A stretch of DNA of 35,393 nucleotides from NCBI RefSeq assembly GCF_014518315.1, contig NZ_JACVEL010000017.1, positions 1 to 35,393 on the forward strand, written 5' to 3'. Source of the stretch: Taishania pollutisoli. Its GTDB lineage: Bacteria; Bacteroidota; Bacteroidia; Flavobacteriales_D; Crocinitomicaceae. Below the pieces are notes generated by a model. The model was not told where the DNA came from. It worked only from the letters and a program-made list of their open reading frames with translations, and made no database searches. Position numbers and translations under genes: made by a program. Numbering within the stretch: the stretch's first letter is position 1; each line of letters opens with the position of its first letter. Of this stretch, positions 8,886 through 18,107 are shown piece after piece.

Positions 8886-9359
8886 TTACTCATGATGGTA
8901 CGGTTCACCTTTCAAAATGGTAAAGGCGCGGTATAATTGCTCAAAGAAGATCATCCGAATCATCTGATGTGAAAAGGTCATGGAAGAAAGACTGATCTTT
9001 CCATTTGCACGCGCATATAACTCGTCGGAAAAGCCGTATGCACCGCCGACGATAAATGTCACTCCTTTGATTCCGCTAATGTTTTTACGCTCCAGAAAAG
9101 CCGAGAAGTCGATAGACGAATACTGCTTTCCACGCTCGTCCAACAAAATTAATTCATCTCCCTGGGGAATCTTTGACAGGAATAATTGCCCCTCTTCTTT
9201 TTTGACTTGCTCCTTTGTTAATTTACGGGCATTTTTAAGATCCGGAAGCTCAATTCGATCCATCTTTATGTAATGTTTCAACCGGTTCAGATACTCCTCC
9301 TCCCCTTCTTCAAGAAATTTCTTTCCTGTTTTCCCGATGCACAAAAATGTTATTTTCAT
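8886..9359 (-). CDS. rlmH: 23S rRNA (pseudouridine1915-N3)-methyltransferase RlmH
   Basis: 157 aa, the standard length for this SPOUT-fold methyltransferase, which modifies pseudouridine 1915 in helix 69 of 23S rRNA. It starts MKITFLCIGKT. It has the SPOUT knot residues FIVGGAYGFSDEL and SLSSMTFSHQMIRMIFFEQLYRA in the second half, and ends in the signature PYHHE. I use the internal ATG at 9359 because family members begin there; the 11 extra codons upstream look non-coding. A near-consensus TTTCTTTG (9365-9372) lies five bases before this ATG, so the mRNA may be almost leaderless. Confidence 0.94.
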   Translation of the reverse strand: MKITFLCIGKTGKKFLEEGEEEYLNRLKHYIKMDRIELPDLKNARKLTKEQVKKEEGQLFLSKIPQGDELILLDERGKQYSSIDFSAFLERKNISGIKGVTFIVGGAYGFSDELYARANGKISLSSMTFSHQMIRMIFFEQLYRAFTILKGEPYHHE

Positions 9360-9430
9360 TCTTGCAAAGAAACAATTTTTCGGGAAAAACACCCTCAGAA
9401 TGTTTCACAGAATCAACCGTATATTTTTAT

Positions 9431-9438
9431 TATTTTTG
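9431..9438 (+). promoter_or_regulatory. -7 element of the small lipoprotein gene
   Basis: TATTTTTG matches TAnnTTTG and stands 21 bases before the ATG at 9460. It lies inside what would be a longer reading frame, which argues for the short start. Confidence 0.5.
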
Positions 9439-9459
9439 TTTCCATATATACATTCAACT

Positions 9460-9933
9460 ATGAAATTGTCATGTTATTTCCTGCTGGTTACCGGCATCTG
9501 TATTCTCGCTTCCTGTTCTCTGAACGCTGATCAGGAAACGGCCTTAAATCAACATGTATCAAGGTATTTAAAGGCGAAGAATGGTTGCATGGTCGTTGGT
9601 TTAGTAGGATTTACACATCCTGATTACATCCGGGAGTTGAAACAGCAGGGAGACAGTGTGCTGTTAAAAAAAATGGATTGTTCTGAATCGTATCAACAGG
9701 GAATAAAATACACCGATCCCACACTTAGAAGAACACAAACATCCGATGATACAATCCACGTTTACTATGAACTGGATGTTGAAAAAGGAACGGATGGCAC
9801 AAAGCAAAGAAGAGCAGAAGGAGTATATGCCATCTCAGAGGACGACGGAAAAACCTGGTTCTTTTTGTCCAAGGAGGTATACCAGGACAAACAGGTGTGT
9901 CCATCCTTTCACCGCTTGCTGTCCCCTCAATAA
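9460..9933 (+). CDS. Small predicted lipoprotein, unknown function
   Basis: 157 aa from ATG 9460. The N-terminus MKLSCYFLLVTGICILASC is a lipoprotein signal peptide with lipobox LASC (acylated cysteine C19). The mature part is a small mixed-charge domain with three further cysteines (in NGCMVV, KMDCSES and QVCPSF). The acidic stretch AISEDDGKTWFFLS resembles an exposed beta-hairpin seen in BNR-type repeats, but one copy does not make a propeller. I do not recognise the family. It is convergent with yidD, four bases away. An upstream in-frame extension to 9337 is rejected because the promoter lies within it. Confidence 0.75.
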   Translation: MKLSCYFLLVTGICILASCSLNADQETALNQHVSRYLKAKNGCMVVGLVGFTHPDYIRELKQQGDSVLLKKMDCSESYQQGIKYTDPTLRRTQTSDDTIHVYYELDVEKGTDGTKQRRAEGVYAISEDDGKTWFFLSKEVYQDKQVCPSFHRLLSPQ

Positions 9934-9937
9934 TGCA

Positions 9938-10177
9938 CTATTCTTTTTTCGGAACGGGATCATGTCCACATCCTCCCCATGGATGGCATCTGGAGATTCG
10001 CCGGACTCCCAGCCAGGTCCCCTTCAAAGGTCCCCACACCTGGATCGCTTCAATCATATAAGAAGAACATGTTGGGGTATAGCGGCAACTCCGGGGTAAA
10101 ATAGGACTGATGACCCACTGGTAAATTTTCACCAATAAAATCAATGGAAAACTGAGTACCTTCTTCACCACATTCAT
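9938..10177 (-). CDS. yidD: Membrane protein insertion efficiency factor YidD
   Basis: 79 aa, normal length. YidD is a small amphipathic, membrane-associated protein that assists the YidC insertase. The family signature is present: [27 protein letters not shown] (starting at residue 19), then [17 protein letters not shown], with conserved cysteines. Its ATG is only four bases after a TACCTTTG promoter element, so translation may start on a leaderless mRNA. In many bacteria yidD sits with rnpA and yidC; here it is alone, divergent from prs. Confidence 0.93.
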   Translation of the reverse strand: MNVVKKVLSFPLILLVKIYQWVISPILPRSCRYTPTCSSYMIEAIQVWGPLKGTWLGVRRISRCHPWGGCGHDPVPKKE

Positions 10178-10181
10178 AGGT

Positions 10182-10189
10182 CAAAGGTA
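10182..10189 (-). promoter_or_regulatory. -7 element of yidD
   Basis: TACCTTTG on the minus strand, a perfect TAnnTTTG, four bases before the ATG. The usual distance from this element to the transcript start puts +1 at or next to the start codon. Confidence 0.5.
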
Positions 10190-10307
10190 CATTAAATCTT
10201 CCTGAAAGTATGCGAATTTTAGCCGGATGAATGAATAAATCGCAGTTCTTGTCAACGCAGATCACAGAAAAATCGACGGTCATTCATAAATACAATAAAA
10301 AAATCAC

Positions 10308-10315
10308 TACATTTG
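10308..10315 (+). promoter_or_regulatory. -7 element of prs-rplY
   Basis: TACATTTG followed by CACCC, 23 bases before the prs ATG at 10339. It rules out the longer reading frame that opens at 10231. No clear TTG is seen upstream. Confidence 0.55.
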
Positions 10316-10338
10316 CACCCTCAATCCGAGTTAAAGTT

Positions 10339-11274
10339 ATGTCGTTTGGTGTTAAAATTTTCGCAGGAAGAGCTTCACAAGTATTAGCAGAAAAAGTAGC
10401 TAAAGCTTATGGAATACCTCTTGGTGATGTTAAAGTTGCAGACTTCAGTGATGGTGAATTTCAACCTTCATTTGAGGAAACTGTTCGAGGAATGGATGTG
10501 TTTATTATTCAATCGACGATGCCACCGGCAGACAACCTGTTGGAATTACTGTTGATGATTGACGCTGCCAAACGCGCATCTGCCCGAAAAATCATCGCGA
10601 TCTGTCCGTATTTCGGGTATGCCCGTCAGGATCGAAAAGACAAACCAAGAGTTGCTATTGGTGCAAAATTAGTTGCCAATATGCTGATGGCGGCAGGTGT
10701 CGACCGAATCATGACCATGGACTTACATGCAGACCAGATTCAGGGCTTTTTTGAAGTTCCGGTAGACCACCTGTACGGATCGACTATTTTCTACCCGGAA
10801 ATGGAACGTCTGAACAACGGAAATCTGATCATGGCGGCACCGGACGCAGGAGGAGCAAAACGAGCAAATTCCTACGCCAAGAAACTGAATACCGGGCTGG
10901 CAATTTGTCACAAGCAACGCAAACAAGCAAATGAAATAGCTGAAATGACAGTGATCGGAGATGTAGCAGGAAAAGACGTTATCCTGGTTGACGACATGTG
11001 CGACACAGCCGGCACCTTGACAAAAGCAGCTGATTTGTTCATTGAAAAAGGAGCAAAATCAGTACGTGCATTTTGTACACACGCAGTACTTTCAGGTCCT
11101 GCATATGAACGCATTGAGCAGTCTAATTTAACGGAGTTAATCGTTACAGACACTATTCCGTTAAAAAAACAAAGCAGTAAGATTCGGGTCATGTCCGTTT
11201 CAGATTTATTTGGTGATGTCATCAAGAAATTGGTGAATAACGAATCAATCAGTTCACATTTTGTAATATCTTAA
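10339..11274 (+). CDS. prs: Ribose-phosphate pyrophosphokinase (PRPP synthetase)
   Basis: 311 aa, standard length. It transfers pyrophosphate from ATP to ribose-5-phosphate, giving PRPP for nucleotide, histidine and tryptophan synthesis. Visible motifs are the ATP/flexible-loop region CPYFGYARQDRK (89-100), the metal-binding MDLHADQIQGFF (127-138) and the PRPP loop VDDMCDTAGTL (217-227). I start at the ATG of MSFGVKIFAG, downstream of the promoter; the 36 codons before it lie across the promoter. It is followed after 12 bases by rplY, a pairing common in Bacteroidota. Confidence 0.97.
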   Translation: MSFGVKIFAGRASQVLAEKVAKAYGIPLGDVKVADFSDGEFQPSFEETVRGMDVFIIQSTMPPADNLLELLLMIDAAKRASARKIIAICPYFGYARQDRKDKPRVAIGAKLVANMLMAAGVDRIMTMDLHADQIQGFFEVPVDHLYGSTIFYPEMERLNNGNLIMAAPDAGGAKRANSYAKKLNTGLAICHKQRKQANEIAEMTVIGDVAGKDVILVDDMCDTAGTLTKAADLFIEKGAKSVRAFCTHAVLSGPAYERIEQSNLTELIVTDTIPLKKQSSKIRVMSVSDLFGDVIKKLVNNESISSHFVIS

Positions 11275-11286
11275 AATAAATAATAA

Positions 11287-11868
11287 ATGAAAACAGCACA
11301 ATTGAGCGGTTCGTCAAGAACGAACGTAGGGAAAAAGGACGCTGCGACTCTTAGAAGAGAAGGTCGCGTTCCTGCAGTGCTTTACGGTACAGGTGAGCAA
11401 ACTCACTTTTCTGTAAAAGCGATTGACATTGAGAAAATCGTTTTTTCTCCTGATGTTTACAAAATTGAATTGAACATTGATGGAAAAAAAGCAGAGGCAA
11501 TCATTCGTGAATTGCAACAACATCCAACAAAAGACACAGTTCAGCACGTTGACTTCCTGGAAGTAACAGATAAGAAACCAATCAAAATTGGTTTACCTGT
11601 TCGTTTGGAAGGAAGCTCAAGAGGTGTAATGGCCGGAGGTAAATTGTTGCAGGTATTCAGAAAACTGAATGTTGTTGGTCTGGCGAAAGACCTTCCTGAA
11701 GCAATCGTTCTGAACATTGCTCCGTTGAGAATCGGTCACGCGATCCGTATCAAAGATGTTCAATTGCCAGGGGTAACCGTTTTAGACCCGGCAAATGCAG
11801 TTATTGTTTCTGTGAAAAGAGCTCGTGGATCAGTTGATGATTCAGGAGATGACGACGAGGAAGCATAA
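11287..11868 (+). CDS. rplY: 50S ribosomal protein L25 (bL25, Ctc/TL5 type)
   Basis: 193 aa. It binds 5S rRNA in the large subunit. The N-terminal L25 domain (about 1-92) begins with GSSRTNVGKKDAATLRREG and includes VPAVLYGTG. The second, TL5-like beta domain (about 95-180) distinguishes this long form from the ~94-aa E. coli protein. The tail is acidic (DDSGDDDEEA). It is co-transcribed with prs, and a strong terminator follows 21 bases after the stop. Confidence 0.95.
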   Translation: MKTAQLSGSSRTNVGKKDAATLRREGRVPAVLYGTGEQTHFSVKAIDIEKIVFSPDVYKIELNIDGKKAEAIIRELQQHPTKDTVQHVDFLEVTDKKPIKIGLPVRLEGSSRGVMAGGKLLQVFRKLNVVGLAKDLPEAIVLNIAPLRIGHAIRIKDVQLPGVTVLDPANAVIVSVKRARGSVDDSGDDDEEA

Positions 11869-11889
11869 AAAATTGATAATCATCAGAAG

Positions 11890-11919
11890 TCCCCGGCCAG
11901 TTTTGACCGGGGATTTTTT
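11890..11919 (+). terminator. Intrinsic terminator of prs-rplY
   Basis: TCCCCGG (11890-11896) pairs with CCGGGGA (11907-11913), followed by six T residues (11914-11919). Confidence 0.9.
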
Positions 11920-11966
11920 GTTGATAATGATTCGTAACTATTAAAAGTTACTGCCTAAAAAATCAC

Positions 11967-11974
11967 TATCTTTA
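11967..11974 (+). promoter_or_regulatory. -7 element of dnaE
   Basis: TATCTTTA, one mismatch to TAnnTTTG, 23 bases before the dnaE ATG and just after the rplY terminator. Confidence 0.4.
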
Positions 11975-11997
11975 AAGTCTGCAAAATTCACACTCCT

Positions 11998-14900
11998 ATG
12001 TACATCATATTTGACACAGAAACAACAGGTTTACCAAGGGATTGGAATGCTCCGATAACGGACACGGACAACTGGCCGAGAGTTGTCCAGATCGCGTGGC
12101 AATTGCACGACGATATGGGGCGGCTCATTGAAAACAAAGATTACCTCATTCGTCCTGACGGATTTGACATCCCGTATGACGCGGAACGCATTCACGGAAT
12201 TTCAACGGAATTAGCAGAAAAATACGGTGAATCACTGGCTACGGTACTTGCCGAATTCAATATCGCACTTAGCAAAGCTAAATTTGTAGTCGGACAAAAC
12301 ATCGGGTTTGACATCAATGTCCTGGGTTGTGAATTTGTTCGTTTCAACACCCCTACTCCAATGACAACAATGGCAGTGCTGGATACCTGTACCGAAACAA
12401 CTGCCGAACTTTGTAAACTACCGGGCGGTAGAGGTGGACGTTACAAACTTCCAACACTGACTGAACTTCATAAGCATTTATTCGGAGAAGCATTCGGAGA
12501 AGCCCATAATGCTACAGCCGATGTGGAAGCAACGACCCGCTGTTTCTTTGAATTGATCCGCACAGAAGTATTTACAGAGGAAGAATTGCAACAAGGTGGT
12601 TCTTACATTGAAAACTTCAAAGCATTCAATCCGAAACCGATTGGGTTCATCGGACTAAAGCACCTGAATTTAAAAGCAGAGAGTGAAAAACTCAAAGCAA
12701 AGGACGATACCTCCATTTCGAAAGAAACATTAGAGGAAAACAGGAAACGACTGGCCAATGTTCAGTTCGCACACCTGCATAACCATACACAATTTACCGT
12801 TCTGCAATCTACGATCAAAGTAGCGTCACTGGTAAAAAAAGCAGCAGAATACAGAATGCCCGCAGTCGCATTAACGGATAACGGGAATATGATGGCTGCT
12901 TTTCATTTTGAAAAGGAAGTATCAACATACAATAAGAAAATCAAAGAACTTCAGAAAGAAGCTGAAGAAAAAGGAGAATCCTTCGATGGGCAGGAAATCA
13001 AACCAATCATCGGATGTGAATTTAACGTCTGTAAGGATTTACGATCACGGTCGGGACAAGACAACGGTTACCAAATCGTTATTCTTGCCAAAAACAGAAA
13101 CGGGTATCAAAACCTGATCAAACTCGCTTCCATAGCTTATACGGAAGGATTTTACTATGTTCCCAGGATTGATAAAGAAGAAATCATCAAATACAAAGAG
13201 GACCTGATTGTTTTGACCGGAAACCTTTACGGAGAAGTCCCGAACATGATCCTCAACCTGGGAGAGAAACAAGCCGAAGAAGCACTGATATGGTGGAAAG
13301 AGCAATTCGGAGAAGATGTATACATTGAGATCATGCGACACGGACAAGAAGACGAAAATCGTGTCAATGAAACGCTCATCCGGTTTTCGCAAGCGCATGG
13401 TGTAAAATTAGTGGCCACTAATAATACGTTCTATACTTCCCGGGAAGAAGCGGAAGCACATGACGTTCTGTTGTGCGTGAAAGACTCCTCTTTGGTAAGC
13501 ACTCCGAAAGGACGCGGGCGCGGATTTCGTTTCGGACTTGAAAATGAAGAATATTATTTCAAGTCGCAGGAAGAAATGAAAGAACTATTCCTGGATTTAC
13601 CGGAAGCGATCGAATCCGTTGAAGAAATCATTGATAAATGCGAAGCATACGGACTGGCACGCGACGTACTCCTTCCTGCATTTGAAATTCCCGAAGAATT
13701 TCAGGACCCGCGGGACAAAGAAGATGGCGGAAAACGTGGAGAAAACAATTACCTGCGCCACCTGACATACGAAGGAGCCAAAAAACGCTACGAGGAAATT
13801 ACGGATGAGATCAAAGAACGATTGGATTTTGAGCTGGCAACCATTGAACGTACCGGTTACCCCGGTTACTTCCTGATTGTACAGGATTTTTGTCAGGCAG
13901 CAAGAGACATGGGCGTTTCCGTCGGTCCCGGAAGGGGATCGGCAGCAGGATCTGCGGTTGCTTATTGTACAGGAATTACCAACGTAGACCCGATCAAATA
14001 CGATTTACTTTTTGAGCGTTTTCTGAACCCGGACCGGATCTCCATGCCCGATATTGATATTGACTTCGATGATGAAGGGCGTGGGGATGTGATCAACTGG
14101 GTAATCGACAAATACGGTTCCAACCAGGTTGCACAAATCATCACATACGGTACAATGGCGGCGAAATCTTCCATCCGTGATACGGCGCGGGTGATGGATT
14201 TACCTTTGAACGAAGCCGACCGGATCGCCAAACTGATTCCCGACACCTCATTGTCCAATATTTTTAGTCTGGACGACAATACACTGGCTGCCAAACTAAA
14301 AAACAATTCCGAAGCGATTGCAAAAGCGAAAGAACTGAAATTACTGGCTTCAGGACAGGGACTACAGGCAGAAGTTATCAAACAGGCCCGCCAGTTGGAA
14401 GGTTCTGTCCGCAATACGGGAATTCATGCCTGCGGTGTGATTATTACACCCGACGACATTACCAATTTCGTCCCGGTAGCATTGGCCAAAGATTCATCCA
14501 TGTGGTGTACGCAGTTCGATAACTCCGTTGCTGAATCGGCAGGCTTGCTGAAAATGGACTTTTTGGGACTGAAAACCCTGACCCTTATTAAAGATGCTGT
14601 TCGTAATGTCAAATTACGGCACGACATAGACCTCGATCCGGACAACTTCCCGATCGACGATGAAAAAACGTACGAACTATTCCAGCGAGGTGAAACCGTC
14701 GGGATTTTCCAGTACGAATCTGCCGGAATGCAGAAATACATGCGGGAGCTGAAACCAACCGTCTTTGCGGATTTGATTGCCATGAATGCGCTGTATAGAC
14801 CGGGACCACTGGAATACATTCCCTCTTTCATTCGCAGAAAACACGGAGAAGAACCGATCATTTATGACCTGGATGATTGTGAAGAATACCTGAAAGAAAC

Positions 14901-16356
14901 CTATGGTATTACCGTTTACCAGGAACAGGTAATGCTTCTTTCCCAAAAACTGGCAGATTTTACGAAGGGTGAAGCCGATACCCTGCGGAAAGCAATGGGA
15001 AAAAAGCAAAAAGACGTCCTCGACAAAATGAAACCGAAATTTGTGGAACAAGCCATGAAAAAGGGGCATGCCGAAGACAAATTGGAAAAAATCTGGAAAG
15101 ACTGGGAAGCATTTGCTTCCTACGCCTTCAACAAATCGCACTCCACCTGCTATGCATGGGTTGCTTACCAAACAGCCTATCTGAAAGCAAATTACCCGGC
15201 AGAATACATGGCGTCTGTTCTCTCCAACAACATGAACGATATCAAATCTGTTTCATTTTTCATGGAAGAATGTAAGCGAATGGGAATCAATGTACTGGGG
15301 CCTGATGTAAATGAATCGCACATGAAGTTTACAGTGAACAAAACAGGAGATATTCGTTTCGGGATGGGGGCGATTAAAGGACTGGGATCAGGGCCTGTTG
15401 GTGCGATTATAAAAGAACGGGATGAAAACGGTGGGTTCAAGTCGATTTTCGATTTTGCGAAGCGCGTCGGCTCAAAAGATTGCAATAAAAAAGCATATGA
15501 AGGTTTGATTCTCGGAGGAGGATTCGACTCATTTAAAAATATACACCGGGCTCAGTATTTCAGAGAAGATTCCAATAAACGAACATTTCTTGAGAACCTG
15601 TTGAAATTCGGAGCAAGCTATAAAGATGAAGAAAATTCCGCACAGGTATCACTCTTCGGTGGAGAATCCGGCGTAGAAATGCCGGAACCTGAAATTCCGA
15701 AATGTGAAGAATGGGGAAGCTGGCAAAAGCTGACAAAAGAAAAAGAAGTCGTAGGAATCTATATCTCGGGACATCCACTGGATGATTACAAACTGGAGTT
15801 GACATCCTTTTGCAACGGAACAGTTGAAATGATCGCCAATCTGGAAGAGCACATGGGTAAAGAAATTACCATCGGATGTGTGATTTCGGAAGCAGAACAC
15901 CGCTTTACCAGTAAGGGAGAACCATTCGGAACGATCACACTGGAAGATTACACACATTCTTCCAAGCTATTTTTGTGGAGAGAAAACTATTTGAAATTCA
16001 AACATTTTCTGACAACCAATATGTTTGTTGCCGTCAAAGGGAAAATTGAAATTCCACCGCGACGAAGCCAGGCAGAATTTACCATTCACACCATTGAATT
16101 GTTGCAGAATCTGCGTGAGAAAAAAGTAAACGCGATCAACTTAAAAATTCCTGCACGTTCACTGGAACAACGACTGATTTCAGATCTGAATAAGTTATTC
16201 CTGGAAAATGAAGGAGCATGCGCTGTTAATTTCCTGGTGTACGACTCTGTAGATGAAGTAGAGGTTAGCCTCGCTTCTAAAAGTGTAAAAATAGAAGTAA
16301 ACAATAATGTCATTAAAACATTGGAGGCCTTGAACGTCAGCTACAGCCTGAAATAA
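11998..16356 (+). CDS. dnaE: DNA polymerase III alpha subunit with N-terminal proofreading exonuclease
   Basis: 1452 aa. It is the replicative polymerase. Residues 1-190 are a DnaQ-like DEDDh 3'-5' exonuclease with D6, E8, D105, H170 and D175 all present. The PHP domain starts near 255 (HLHNHTQFT, 259-267). The C-family polymerase core has [10 protein letters not shown] (643-652), PDIDIDF (684-690; catalytic D685, D687) and the third aspartate D854 in [10 protein letters not shown] clamp-binding motif QVSLF lies at 1216-1220 and an OB-fold at about 1285-1355. E. coli DnaE (about 1160 aa) has no exonuclease domain; fusion is known in Bacteroidota and differs from PolC, where the exonuclease is inserted in the PHP domain. 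It stands alone, with a terminator before it. Confidence 0.96.
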   Translation: MYIIFDTETTGLPRDWNAPITDTDNWPRVVQIAWQLHDDMGRLIENKDYLIRPDGFDIPYDAERIHGISTELAEKYGESLATVLAEFNIALSKAKFVVGQNIGFDINVLGCEFVRFNTPTPMTTMAVLDTCTETTAELCKLPGGRGGRYKLPTLTELHKHLFGEAFGEAHNATADVEATTRCFFELIRTEVFTEEELQQGGSYIENFKAFNPKPIGFIGLKHLNLKAESEKLKAKDDTSISKETLEENRKRLANVQFAHLHNHTQFTVLQSTIKVASLVKKAAEYRMPAVALTDNGNMMAAFHFEKEVSTYNKKIKELQKEAEEKGESFDGQEIKPIIGCEFNVCKDLRSRSGQDNGYQIVILAKNRNGYQNLIKLASIAYTEGFYYVPRIDKEEIIKYKEDLIVLTGNLYGEVPNMILNLGEKQAEEALIWWKEQFGEDVYIEIMRHGQEDENRVNETLIRFSQAHGVKLVATNNTFYTSREEAEAHDVLLCVKDSSLVSTPKGRGRGFRFGLENEEYYFKSQEEMKELFLDLPEAIESVEEIIDKCEAYGLARDVLLPAFEIPEEFQDPRDKEDGGKRGENNYLRHLTYEGAKKRYEEITDEIKERLDFELATIERTGYPGYFLIVQDFCQAARDMGVSVGPGRGSAAGSAVAYCTGITNVDPIKYDLLFERFLNPDRISMPDIDIDFDDEGRGDVINWVIDKYGSNQVAQIITYGTMAAKSSIRDTARVMDLPLNEADRIAKLIPDTSLSNIFSLDDNTLAAKLKNNSEAIAKAKELKLLASGQGLQAEVIKQARQLEGSVRNTGIHACGVIITPDDITNFVPVALAKDSSMWCTQFDNSVAESAGLLKMDFLGLKTLTLIKDAVRNVKLRHDIDLDPDNFPIDDEKTYELFQRGETVGIFQYESAGMQKYMRELKPTVFADLIAMNALYRPGPLEYIPSFIRRKHGEEPIIYDLDDCEEYLKETYGITVYQEQVMLLSQKLADFTKGEADTLRKAMGKKQKDVLDKMKPKFVEQAMKKGHAEDKLEKIWKDWEAFASYAFNKSHSTCYAWVAYQTAYLKANYPAEYMASVLSNNMNDIKSVSFFMEECKRMGINVLGPDVNESHMKFTVNKTGDIRFGMGAIKGLGSGPVGAIIKERDENGGFKSIFDFAKRVGSKDCNKKAYEGLILGGGFDSFKNIHRAQYFREDSNKRTFLENLLKFGASYKDEENSAQVSLFGGESGVEMPEPEIPKCEEWGSWQKLTKEKEVVGIYISGHPLDDYKLELTSFCNGTVEMIANLEEHMGKEITIGCVISEAEHRFTSKGEPFGTITLEDYTHSSKLFLWRENYLKFKHFLTTNMFVAVKGKIEIPPRRSQAEFTIHTIELLQNLREKKVNAINLKIPARSLEQRLISDLNKLFLENEGACAVNFLVYDSVDEVEVSLASKSVKIEVNNNVIKTLEALNVSYSLK

Positions 16357-16390
16357 GTTGCCGGTCGACGCGAAATTTCGATGCGTTGCG

Positions 16391-16420
16391 TTGGCAGATA
16401 ACTGATTTTATTTATTTTTG
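16391..16420 (+). promoter_or_regulatory. Promoter of the HU/SPOR operon
   Basis: TTG (16391-16393), 19 bases, TATTTTTG (16413-16420), a full match to the Bacteroidota consensus. Only five bases separate it from the ATG at 16426, so the transcript is predicted to be leaderless or nearly so. Confidence 0.65.
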
Positions 16421-16425
16421 TAATC

Positions 16426-17595
16426 ATGGTAAAAGTGGATGAAATAATTGGAAGTTTATTGCTCCGTCACAATTGTGTGATCATTCCCGGATTCGGAGGC
16501 TTTGTCGCAAAACAAGCTTCTGCCCAGATTGATTACAAAAGCGGTGTTATTTCACCTCCGAGAAAATCTCTTTTATTCAATCGCCAGCTGATCAGTAATG
16601 ACGGGTTACTGGTTTCTGAATTTGCACTTCGCAATCAAACCTCTTATGATGAAGCATTGGACAGTGTCCGGCAGATGATCGGCAACTGGAATGTGGAACT
16701 CAGTTCCGGAAACCGGGTTTCCATCGATAAAGTAGGATTTTTATTTTTTGACCAGGAACGTAACATCTGTTTTGAGCAAGATCGTGAATTTAACCTGTTG
16801 CTTTCTTCCTACGGGTTGGGCAGCGTTCACTTCCTGACAGAATCAGATGTAGCGATCGCTCAGCACAAGATTGAAGTCATGGAGCAATCCCTGATCACAG
16901 AAGAAAAACCAACCCTTGTGGTGGAAATACCTGAGATCAAGCCAATCGTTGCGGAACAAATTACACATCTCTCCCCTGCACAACCAGAAGAAGAAAAACA
17001 CATTGTGGTTGTTCCTAAGAAATCTAATTTCTGGAAATACGCAGCTGCTGCATGTGCGATTCCTGTGATCTTTTATTCCTTATGGATTCCTATGAAAACG
17101 GATGTATTGGAATCAAAAATGATTTCTTTCCAGGATTTTAATCCGTTTCACAAGCAAGAACAAGCTACCTATACACAGCAATCGGTAGAGAAAAAAATCA
17201 CAAAGAAAGGGGAACAACAACAATCATTGGAAACACAGTTGGAAGCTGTTGAATCAAATGAAGATACATATTCATACAACCTGACCAATGAGACGTACGT
17301 GCTCGTAAATATTGAGAAAAAACAGGAAGTAGAAAATTCCGTTGAAAATACTTCTCAGCCGACGTACACTTCTGCTGCAGGTACGATGAGTTATATTGTC
17401 GGATGTTTTTCAGATGAGATCAATGCCCAAAACCTGGTGAATGATCTAAGAAAAAAGGGATTCAACGCTTCAATCAAAGATCGGAAAGCGGGGTTGAGCA
17501 GAGTATCCATCGGCTCTGCAAATTCCCAGGAAGAACTGAACCAACTGATGGCAAAATCCACTGCTTTGGGGCTCACCGGCTGGGTCTTAAAATAA
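16426..17595 (+). CDS. HU-CCDC81-type and SPOR domain transmembrane protein
   Basis: 389 aa. The N-terminal ~135 residues resemble the bacterial HU-CCDC81 module, two HU/IHF-like repeats (IIPGFGGFVAK at 19-29, then DEALDSVRQMI and VGFLFFDQE). A linker leads to one transmembrane helix (about 202-222). The periplasmic part ends in a SPOR domain (about 319-389, MSYIVGCFSDEINAQNLV onwards), which binds denuded peptidoglycan at division sites. The layout suggests a protein linking nucleic acid or a cytoplasmic partner to the cell wall; that function is inference. It is the first gene of a likely three-gene operon ending at the terminator near 19000. Confidence 0.88.
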   Translation: MVKVDEIIGSLLLRHNCVIIPGFGGFVAKQASAQIDYKSGVISPPRKSLLFNRQLISNDGLLVSEFALRNQTSYDEALDSVRQMIGNWNVELSSGNRVSIDKVGFLFFDQERNICFEQDREFNLLLSSYGLGSVHFLTESDVAIAQHKIEVMEQSLITEEKPTLVVEIPEIKPIVAEQITHLSPAQPEEEKHIVVVPKKSNFWKYAAAACAIPVIFYSLWIPMKTDVLESKMISFQDFNPFHKQEQATYTQQSVEKKITKKGEQQQSLETQLEAVESNEDTYSYNLTNETYVLVNIEKKQEVENSVENTSQPTYTSAAGTMSYIVGCFSDEINAQNLVNDLRKKGFNASIKDRKAGLSRVSIGSANSQEELNQLMAKSTALGLTGWVLK

Positions 17596-17611
17596 GAATC
17601 TTTCTGAACGC

Positions 17612-18088
17612 ATGAAATTTAGATGTTTAACCAACGAAGAACTTACGGTTCTCGAAGATGATTTAAAAGCGTTCCTGATTGTCAACGGAATTGACGGAGA
17701 TGAATGGGCTAAAATCAATCAAAATGAACCCGAAAAGGCCATGAAGCTGGTTGAAATATTTTCCGACAGCGTGCTTCAGATTGCCTACAGCAACATTCAT
17801 TATGTAGAATACCGTTCTCCGAAAACATGTATTGTTTTCCATTGCGGAGATACCGACACGGAGATTATCTCACTACAGTTGAATGAAACAGCGCCAGCAG
17901 ATTTGTCAACCCCTGAGTCGATTCACCACGCATTGGTGAATCATGCAGGTGAAATCCAGTTTATCCGGCAGTCCAAACCCAATAACAAGACCCGGGAAGA
18001 AGAAATTCATCAATTACTTGATCAGGGATGCGTTCCCTCCAGTAAAGAATTTTGGGTATCTTTGGAAGCTGTAACACATCAGAATTAA
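17612..18088 (+). CDS. Conserved Bacteroidota protein, probably DUF6495 family
   Basis: 158 aa, soluble, no signal peptide or membrane helix. The N-terminus MKFRCLTNEELTVLEDDLK followed by FLIVNGIDGDEW and later YRSPKTCIVFHC matches, from memory, a family of small uncharacterised proteins widespread in Flavobacteriia (I believe DUF6495). The function is unknown. It lies 16 bases after the HU/SPOR gene and 19 before the DUF2911 gene and is probably in the same transcript. Confidence 0.72.
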   Translation: MKFRCLTNEELTVLEDDLKAFLIVNGIDGDEWAKINQNEPEKAMKLVEIFSDSVLQIAYSNIHYVEYRSPKTCIVFHCGDTDTEIISLQLNETAPADLSTPESIHHALVNHAGEIQFIRQSKPNNKTREEEIHQLLDQGCVPSSKEFWVSLEAVTHQN

Positions 18089-18107
18089 TCAATACAAAAT
18101 AAATACA

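Noticed and set aside
10050..10283. Minus-strand 77-codon reading frame overlapping the start of yidD
   Set aside because: Its second half overlaps yidD in another frame, the yidD promoter element lies inside it, and the sequence shows no domain or signal.
10231..10338. 36-codon N-terminal extension of prs
   Set aside because: The promoter element at 10308-10315 lies inside it and PRPP synthetases start at the MSFG-equivalent position.
16371..16380. Palindrome CGAAATTTCG after dnaE
   Set aside because: Only 10 bases with no loop or T tract; likely chance.
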